Origin: Oceanicella sp. SM1341
Lineage (GTDB): Bacteria; Pseudomonadota; Alphaproteobacteria; Rhodobacterales; Rhodobacteraceae
Direction of reading: 5' to 3'
Assembly: GCF_003448965.1 (NCBI RefSeq)
Contig: NZ_QRGC01000016.1
Span: 56,331 to 120,330 of the forward strand
DNA: 64,000 nucleotides
The notes under the pieces are model-generated. The model saw only the letters and a program-made list of their open reading frames with translations. It was not told where the DNA came from and did no database searches. The position numbers and the translations under genes are program-made. Below are positions 58,601 through 64,000 of this stretch, one piece after another; position 1 is the first letter of the stretch; each line of letters opens with the position of its first letter.

Positions 58601-60757
58601 ATGAAAAACGTAGTCGCAGTTTCTGTGGACGACCTGTTCAACTTTGTCCGCTTCCGTGAGGCGTTCGGTGTCGAGATCAGCACCCCGAACCTGGACCGGC
58701 TGCTCGACATGGGCACGTATTTCGATTCCGCCTATGCCAGCACGCCGGTGTGCAACCCCAGCCGGGCGACCGTGCTCACCGGCCAGTCGGTGTTCGAGAC
58801 CGGCATCTACGAGAACGTGGAGAGCTGGGAGCGTTTCCTCTCGCCGCAGGACACCCTGCCCGCCGCCTTCCACCGCGCGGGATACGAGACGGCGGCGGTG
58901 GGCAAGAACTTCCACTCCCCCAACATTTCCGCGGGCTACGCGCAGGGCGTGATCGACGAGAACCTCCGCGCCAACGGCCTGATGCACGAGAAGTTCGGCC
59001 TGCCCTTCGGCACCGGCCCGGCGCCCGCCGGCGTGACCGACGAGGACTACGTCGATTACGACATGGCCACCAAGGCCGCCGCGCTGCTCGACGGGGTGAA
59101 GGCGGGGGGCGACCCGCTGTTCCTGATGGCGGGGCTCTTCCACCCGCACGCGCCCTTCAACGCGCCGCAGGAATACTTCGACCTCTACCCGCTCGAGGAT
59201 ATAAAAATCCCCGGCACCACGGCCGCGCGCGACCTCGATCTCCCCGATTTCGCCAAGCAGTTCATGCCGGACATGGGCCCGCTCTTCGACGGCATGGTGG
59301 AGCAGACCGTGCAGGCCTATCTCGCCGGCATCTCCTATTCCGACGCCATGCTGGGCATCATCCTCGACGCGATGGACCGCAACCAGCTCTGGGGCAACAC
59401 CACGCTCGTGCTGTGGAGCGACCACGGATACCAGATGGGCGACCGCGACCTGTGGCACAAGTTCACCCTGTGGGAGGAGGCGGGCAACGCGCCGCTCATC
59501 ATCGTCGACCCCGACCAGGCCGAGCCCGGACGCGTGGTCACCACCCCCGTGGGCCTCAACCAGGTCTTCCCCACCCTCACCGACCTCGCAGGCATCAACA
59601 CGCCGGCAAGCGTCTCCACCCGCAGCCTCGCCGGGCTGTTGTCGGATGATTTCGGCACCTACGTGCCCCAGCCGGTGCTCACCTACATCTACGGCTCGAT
59701 CTCGATGCGCTCGGAGCAGTTCCGGCTCATCCGCTACGAGGACGGCAGCCTCGAGCTCTACAATCTCGAGCGCGACCCGCACCAGACCGTGAACCTCGCC
59801 GCCCTCCACAGCGCCGGCGCCATCGCCCGCACCGAGGCCGAGCTTGCCCGGCTCGAGCGCGTGGCCGGCGCCGAGGGCGTGAGCTTCCACGAGGGCAGGC
59901 TCGCGCTGCCCAACGGCGGCGGAGACGATCATCTCGTCGCCGGCAACGACGTGGCGCGCATCGCCGGCGGCTGGGGTGACGACACCTATTTCGTCGACCG
60001 CAGCACCCTGATCACCGAGAACGCCGGCTACGGCGAGGACACGATCGTGCTGCGCGACGACGTGCGCCCGCAGGCCAACCAGCTCCACTACTACATGGCC
60101 GCGCATGTGGAGAACCTGACCCTCGGACTGGTGACGGCCGACATCACCATCCACGCGAACAACTACGCGAACCGGATCGTGACGAAGAACGATTCCATCG
60201 TCGTCTACGGCGAGGGCGGGGAAGACGAGATCACCACCGGCCGCGGCGACGACCGGGTGTTCGGCGGCACGCACAACGATTTCATCGACGCCGACCAGGG
60301 CAATGACCGGCTGTTCGGCGGTGCCGGCGCAGACCTGCTCGACGGCGGGCGGGGCAACGACTTCCTGTTCTCCGAGACCGGGCGCGACCGGCTCACCGGC
60401 GGCTTCGGAGCCGACACTTTCGTCTTCACCCCCGGCGTCGGCCAGGACAACGACGTGATCGCCAATTTCTCCGGCCCGCAGGACTGGACGCCCGACAGCC
60501 GGGATTTCGACGTGGCGGAGGACCGGCTGGTGTTCCGCGACTTCCACTTCCGCAACAAGGCCGAGCTGCGCGCCGCCTTCCACGACACGGCCGACGGGGT
60601 GATGTTCGCCGCCGAAGGCAAGACGGTGCTGATCTACGGGGTGAAGAAGGCCGAGCTCACCGCGCGCAACATGGTGCTTCAGGTCACCGATGACGACGGG
60701 CTGGTGCACGCGCTCACCGGCGCCCTGCACGTCGACACCGACACCGGCTTCGGCTGA
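58601..60757 (+). CDS. Type I sulfatase with C-terminal RTX calcium-binding repeats
   Basis: Protein of about 718 aa. Residues 1-430 form an S1 sulfatase domain: Asp10-Asp11 metal ligands near the N-terminus, formylglycine site Cys51 in VCNPSRATVLTG (CxPSR), HPHAPF near 183 and LWSDHGYQMGDRDLWHK near 270. Residues about 443-610 hold glycine/aspartate nonapeptides such as GRGDDRVFGG, QGNDRLFGGAGADLLDGG and GFGADTFVF. No Sec signal is present, so type I secretion is likely, although no secretion genes are nearby. The ATG at 58601 has GGAAGAG upstream. It would hydrolyse sulfate esters outside the cell; the substrate is unknown. Confidence 0.88.
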   Translation: MKNVVAVSVDDLFNFVRFREAFGVEISTPNLDRLLDMGTYFDSAYASTPVCNPSRATVLTGQSVFETGIYENVESWERFLSPQDTLPAAFHRAGYETAAVGKNFHSPNISAGYAQGVIDENLRANGLMHEKFGLPFGTGPAPAGVTDEDYVDYDMATKAAALLDGVKAGGDPLFLMAGLFHPHAPFNAPQEYFDLYPLEDIKIPGTTAARDLDLPDFAKQFMPDMGPLFDGMVEQTVQAYLAGISYSDAMLGIILDAMDRNQLWGNTTLVLWSDHGYQMGDRDLWHKFTLWEEAGNAPLIIVDPDQAEPGRVVTTPVGLNQVFPTLTDLAGINTPASVSTRSLAGLLSDDFGTYVPQPVLTYIYGSISMRSEQFRLIRYEDGSLELYNLERDPHQTVNLAALHSAGAIARTEAELARLERVAGAEGVSFHEGRLALPNGGGDDHLVAGNDVARIAGGWGDDTYFVDRSTLITENAGYGEDTIVLRDDVRPQANQLHYYMAAHVENLTLGLVTADITIHANNYANRIVTKNDSIVVYGEGGEDEITTGRGDDRVFGGTHNDFIDADQGNDRLFGGAGADLLDGGRGNDFLFSETGRDRLTGGFGADTFVFTPGVGQDNDVIANFSGPQDWTPDSRDFDVAEDRLVFRDFHFRNKAELRAAFHDTADGVMFAAEGKTVLIYGVKKAELTARNMVLQVTDDDGLVHALTGALHVDTDTGFG

Positions 60758-60911
60758 ACCCGGCCGGCGCGGGCGCGCGCGGCCCGGCCGGCGCCGCCTC
60801 GCCACGCCCGGGGGCACCCTCCGCTGATCTCGTCACCCCCCTTGCCCGTTCCGGCGCGCCGGAGGAGATTGCTGCATTGGCGCCGTGCCCCGCCGGGCGG
60901 CAGGCAGGCGC

Positions 60912-60944
60912 CGGCCCCGCCCGCGCCTTGCGCGAGCGGGGCCG
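60912..60944 (+). other. Hairpin in the leader of the ureohydrolase gene
   Basis: CGGCCCCGC and GCGGGGCCG pair as an outer 9-bp stem, and GCGC with GCGC as an inner stem around CTT, with a 2x2 internal loop. It ends 26 nt before the ATG at 60971. No T-run follows. It may end the sulfatase transcript or influence translation of the next gene. Confidence 0.45.
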
Positions 60945-60970
60945 CGCGATGCAGTGAAAGTGAGACAGAC

Positions 60971-61930
60971 ATGACCGACCCGTTCTTCCTCCCCGTCTCC
61001 GGCTTCGAGATGCCGCGCTTCGCGGGGCCCGCGAGCTTCATGCGCCTGCCGGTGCTGGGCCCCGACCACCCGCGCCTGCCCGAGGTCGAGATCGGGCTCA
61101 TCGGCGTGCCCTGGGACTCGGGCACCACCAACCGCCCCGGCCCGCGCCACGGCCCCCGCCAGATGCGCGACCTCTCCACCATGATCCGGGCCGAGAACGG
61201 CGGCACCCGCATCCGCCCCTTCGAGGCCGCCACCTGCGCTGACCTCGGCGACGTGGTGATCAACCCCTCCGACATTCAGGACAGCATGTCCCGCATCACC
61301 GAGTTCTACGCGGGCGTGATCGGCCGGGGCACCCGCCCGCTCACCGCGGGGGGCGACCATCTCACCTCGCTGCCCGTGCTGCGCGCGGTGGCGGCGAAGG
61401 GCCCGGTCGGCATGATCCATTTCGACAGCCACACCGACCTGTTCCACTCCTATTTCGGCGGCACGATGTACACCCACGGCACCCCGTTCCGCCGCGCGGT
61501 GGAGGAAGGGCTGCTCGAGCCTGGCCGCGTCTGCCAGATCGGCATCCGCGGCTCGACCTATGACCGCGAGGACCGCGACTTCGCCGCCTCCGTGGGCATC
61601 CGCATCATCGAGATCGAGGAGTTCCATGCCCGCGGCGTCGACGACGTGATGGCCGAGGCGCGCGAGATCGCGGGCTCCGGCCCCACCTATGTCTCCTACG
61701 ACATCGACTTCATCGACCCCGCCTTCGCGCCCGGCACCGGCACGCCGGAGGTGGGCGGCCCCACCTCCTGGCAGGCGCTGCAGGTGGTGCGCGCGCTCAC
61801 CGGCGTGAACATCGTGGGCGCCGACGTGGTCGAGGTCTCGCCGCCCTTCGACGCATCCGGTGCCACCGCCTATCTCGGCGTGCAGGTGATGTTCGAACTC
61901 CTGTGCATGATGGTGCAGACCGAGCGCTGA
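60971..61930 (+). CDS. Agmatinase/arginase-family ureohydrolase
   Basis: Binuclear manganese hydrolase of about 319 aa. Metal motifs are LTAGGDHLTS near residue 120, IHFDSHTDLF near 150 (DSHTD in place of the common DAHxD) and SYDIDFIDPAFAPGTGTPEV near 240, with THGTPFRRAVEEG in between. It releases urea from a guanidino compound. Agmatine, guanidinobutyrate and guanidinopropionate are all possible. The creatinase at 29746-30963 is another urea-forming enzyme in the window, but it is distant. GTGAGACAGAC lies before the ATG. Confidence 0.88.
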   Translation: MTDPFFLPVSGFEMPRFAGPASFMRLPVLGPDHPRLPEVEIGLIGVPWDSGTTNRPGPRHGPRQMRDLSTMIRAENGGTRIRPFEAATCADLGDVVINPSDIQDSMSRITEFYAGVIGRGTRPLTAGGDHLTSLPVLRAVAAKGPVGMIHFDSHTDLFHSYFGGTMYTHGTPFRRAVEEGLLEPGRVCQIGIRGSTYDREDRDFAASVGIRIIEIEEFHARGVDDVMAEAREIAGSGPTYVSYDIDFIDPAFAPGTGTPEVGGPTSWQALQVVRALTGVNIVGADVVEVSPPFDASGATAYLGVQVMFELLCMMVQTER

Positions 61931-61960
61931 GGCCTGTTCCGCATCTCGGAACGCCGGGGC

Positions 61961-62956
61961 TCAGCCGAGCCCGGGGTCGATCGGCACCACCATGCGGCCA
62001 CGTGCCTTGCCCTCCAGCATGCCCGGCGCGAAGCCGATCACCTCGGCGAGCGGCAACTCGCCTGTGAGGCTGTCGAGCCGCTCCATGTCGAGCGTCTCCG
62101 CCATGCGGGCCCAGGCCTCCAGCCGCACGGGCAGCGGGCACATCACGCTCTCGATGCCGGTGAGCGTGACGCCGCGCAGGATGAAGGGCGCCACGGTGGC
62201 CGGCAGCTCCATGCCGGCGGCGAGGCCGCAGGCCGCCACCGTGCCGCCGTAGCGGGTCTCGGCCAGCACGTTTGCGAGCACGTGGCCGCCGGCCACGTCC
62301 ACCGCCGCGGCCCAGCGTTCCTTCGCCAGCGGCCGGCCGGGCCCGGCGTGGCCCTCGCGCGGCACGATGGCGGAGGCGCCGAGCGCCTCGAGGAAGGGCG
62401 CCTCCTCCGGCCGGCCGGTCATCGCGTGCACCTCGTGGCCCAGGGCTGCGAGGAGCGTCACCGCCACGCTGCCCACGCCCCCGGCGGCCCCGGTCACCAG
62501 CACCGGGCCCGCGCCGGGGGTGAGGCCCTGCCGCTCCAGCGCCATCACCGCGAGCATGGCGGTGTAGCCCGCCGTGCCGATGGCCATGGCGCGGCGCAGG
62601 CTGATGGCCCCGGGCAGCGGCACCAGCCAGCCCGCCTGCACCCGCGCCATGCCGGCGAGCCCGCCCCAGTGCCGCTCGCCCAGGCCCCAGCCGTTGAGCA
62701 CCACCCGGTCACCGGGGGCGAAATCCGGGCTGTCGGAGGCCTCCACCACGCCGGAAAAGTCGATCCCCGGCACCAGCGGGAAGCTGCGCACCACCGGCGA
62801 GGCGCCGGTGATGGCGAGCGCGTCCTTGTAGTTCATCGTCGAGTACGCCACGCGCACGGTCACCTCGCCCTCGGGCAGCTGCGCGGGCTCCAGCCGGGTG
62901 AGGGCGGCATGGCTGCGCCCCTCCTCGTCACGGTCGATCAGGATGGCGTCGAACAT
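61961..62956 (-). CDS. acuI: Acrylyl-CoA reductase (NADPH)
   Basis: Medium-chain (YhdH-type) oxidoreductase of about 331 aa. It starts [19 protein letters not shown], has [19 protein letters not shown] near residue 38, [10 protein letters not shown] and the NADP loop [20 protein letters not shown] near 150. AcuI reduces acryloyl-CoA to propionyl-CoA in DMSP and acrylate catabolism and in detoxification. It overlaps the end of acuR by 19 nt, so the two are one transcript. No DMSP lyase gene is present in the window. Confidence 0.9.
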   Translation of the reverse strand: MFDAILIDRDEEGRSHAALTRLEPAQLPEGEVTVRVAYSTMNYKDALAITGASPVVRSFPLVPGIDFSGVVEASDSPDFAPGDRVVLNGWGLGERHWGGLAGMARVQAGWLVPLPGAISLRRAMAIGTAGYTAMLAVMALERQGLTPGAGPVLVTGAAGGVGSVAVTLLAALGHEVHAMTGRPEEAPFLEALGASAIVPREGHAGPGRPLAKERWAAAVDVAGGHVLANVLAETRYGGTVAACGLAAGMELPATVAPFILRGVTLTGIESVMCPLPVRLEAWARMAETLDMERLDSLTGELPLAEVIGFAPGMLEGKARGRMVVPIDPGLG

Positions 62957-63612
62957 TCCGGGCTCCTTCTTGCAGGGGGGCGCAGGCCGTCGAGAAACCC
63001 GTCGGCGAAGCGGGTGAGCGGGCCGGGCGCGCGCTCGAGCTTGGCGCGCAGCACCGCCCCTTCCCAGCCGATCCAGAACAGGGCGGCGAGGCTCTCGGGG
63101 TCGCGATCGGATGCGATGTCGCCGCGCGCCCGCGCCTCGGCGAGGCAGGCGGCGGTGCGGCGCTCCCAGTCCGCCAGCACGGCGAGGAGGGCGGCGCGGA
63201 ACGGCTCCGGCAGGCTGCCGATCTCCTGGCCGAGGTTGCCGACGAGGCAGCCCCGCCGGTAGCCGTGCCGGGCCATGCCGGCGCGGGCGTCGGCGGTGAA
63301 GTTGCGCAGGCGCTCCAGCGGCGGGGTGTCCGCATCGGTCAGCCAGTGCTCGAGCTTGCCCGCGAACCACGCGCCATAGGCGGCGATCAGCGCCAGGCCG
63401 AAGGCCTCCTTGCCGGCGAAATGATGGTAGAAGGCGCCCTTCGGCAGGCCGGCCGCCTGCAGGATCTCGTCCACGCTCACGCCGGTGAAGCCGCGCTCGG
63501 TCAGTGCCTCCAGCCCGGCGCGCAGCAGTGCGCGCCGCGTGGCGGAGGCCTCCGGCGCCTGGCGGGGCCGCCCGCGGCGGCGCGGAGCGAGGGATGTACC
63601 GGGCTCTGTCAT
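62938..63612 (-). CDS. acuR: TetR-family regulator, AcuR-like
   Basis: Regulator of 224 aa. The helix-turn-helix reads [20 protein letters not shown] followed by [14 protein letters not shown]. It is read with acuI, as in Rhodobacter acuR-acuI-dddL, where AcuR responds to acrylate. The C-terminal domain has [20 protein letters not shown], common to this TetR_C group. The ATG at 63612 coincides with the predicted transcription start and has no Shine-Dalgarno, suggesting leaderless translation. Confidence 0.85.
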   Translation of the reverse strand: MTEPGTSLAPRRRGRPRQAPEASATRRALLRAGLEALTERGFTGVSVDEILQAAGLPKGAFYHHFAGKEAFGLALIAAYGAWFAGKLEHWLTDADTPPLERLRNFTADARAGMARHGYRRGCLVGNLGQEIGSLPEPFRAALLAVLADWERRTAACLAEARARGDIASDRDPESLAALFWIGWEGAVLRAKLERAPGPLTRFADGFLDGLRPPARRSPECSTPS

Positions 63613-63618
63613 GCCGGA

Positions 63619-63647
63619 ATTATCAGACCGATTCGTCTGTTAATCAA
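63619..63647 (-). promoter_or_regulatory. acuRI promoter and palindromic operator
   Basis: Minus strand: TTGATT (63642-63647), 17-nt spacer, GATAAT (63619-63624). A 26-bp palindrome with arms ATTATCAGAC (63619-63628) and GTCTGTTAAT (63635-63644), symmetrical at 9 of 10 positions, spans both boxes. A bound TetR dimer here would block polymerase. Confidence 0.75.
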
Positions 63648-63757
63648 GAGATCCGTGCAAGCCGCCGGAACTTCGTACATTCCGCCCCGGCTGCGCGCCC
63701 ACACCCCCGGCGGGTTCTCGCCCCTCCGGCGCGGGGGCTGCCCCCGTGTGCCCCGGA

Positions 63758-64000
63758 TCACCGGTCGGCTGCCTCCCGGCGCGGGGCGGTGCGCTCTGTT
63801 TCGCTGCGCGCGGCGGTGCGCTCCACCTCGCGGCGCAGGCGGGCGAGATCCGGCGCGGCGCCCGGGCCCGGGGCGAAGAGGACCCGGTCCACCGGGGCCA
63901 GCGCGGCGTGGAGCCGGGCCTCGGCCGCCGCGTCTTCGCCGCGCAACAGCATGGCGGCGAGGCGGCGGAAGGCCGGCAGGTCGCCCCGGCGGGCGGCGCG
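63758..64000 (-). CDS. C-terminal fragment of an unidentified protein (runs off window)
   Basis: The minus-strand frame is open from the window edge to a stop at 63758, giving about 80 residues rich in Ala, Arg and Glu (for example DLARLRREVERTAARSETER). It is mostly helical and possibly coiled-coil. I recognise no domain. High-GC frames are often open by chance, so it may not be a gene. Confidence 0.35.
   Translation of the reverse strand, partial: RAARRGDLPAFRRLAAMLLRGEDAAAEARLHAALAPVDRVLFAPGPGAAPDLARLRREVERTAARSETERTAPRREAADR

Noticed and set aside
58595..60817. Long minus-strand frame opposite the RTX sulfatase
   Set aside because: Antisense of a clear sulfatase-RTX gene, with no recognisable domain.

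Overview
The window is high-G+C DNA (roughly 70% by eye) from an alphaproteobacterium, most likely a member of the Rhodobacterales (Paracoccaceae/Roseobacter type). The signs are a GguAB sugar transporter, a GlpSTPQV-type glycerol transporter with a DUF2160 gene, an acuR-acuI pair, a Liv-type transporter beside a creatinase, and the strong codon bias that leaves long open frames on the antisense strand. Coding density is high and most genes sit in tight operons with ATGA stop/start overlaps. I saw no rRNA, tRNA, insertion sequence, prophage or CRISPR array.

Layout. 87-9057 (+): sugar ABC transporter genes gguA/gguB followed by a complete non-phosphorylative L-arabinose pathway (FAH-family AraD1/GguC dehydratase, L-arabinonate dehydratase, L-arabinose 1-dehydrogenase, ketoglutarate-semialdehyde dehydrogenase, lactonase). 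9061-10541 (-): a Xre-RES toxin-antitoxin module split by a lower-G+C Imm50-like gene, with a palindromic operator over its promoter. 10651-20918: glycerol regulon, glpD-glpS-glpT-glpP-glpQ-DUF2160-glpV-glpK on the minus strand, with divergent glpR. 20944-23067: GAF-PAS-GGDEF-EAL protein. 23295-30963: Liv-type ABC transporter, M19 dipeptidase-like protein, TetR regulator and creatinase. 31167-33242: UvrD-like helicase. 33296-42205 (-): sugar or polyol operon with an lsr/ery-like gene set. 42447-43751 (+): orphan sensor histidine kinase. 44068-51051: glutathione S-transferase, RND efflux pump, aquaporin and TetR regulator. 51058-53609: DNA ligase and ligase-associated exonuclease. 53716-58482: FecCD-type ABC transporter with TrmO and a Mop molbindin, plus a divergent ModA-like protein without a signal peptide, probably oxyanion (molybdate/tungstate) related. 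58601-60757: sulfatase fused to RTX calcium-binding repeats. 60971-61930: agmatinase-family ureohydrolase. 61961-63647: acuI/acuR. 63758-64000: truncated C-terminus of a gene leaving the window.

How it fits together. Most of the window serves uptake and oxidation of small carbon and nitrogen compounds (L-arabinose, glycerol or glycerol phosphate, an unidentified polyol, creatine-type guanidino compounds, acrylate), each unit with its own transporter and often its own regulator. Two patterns recur: perfect GC-rich stem-loops between genes inside transporter operons, and TetR genes whose predicted promoters put the transcription start at or within 3 nt of the start codon. Starts were chosen from Shine-Dalgarno spacing, ATGA overlaps and family N-termini; promoter, operator and hairpin calls come from reading the bases by eye.
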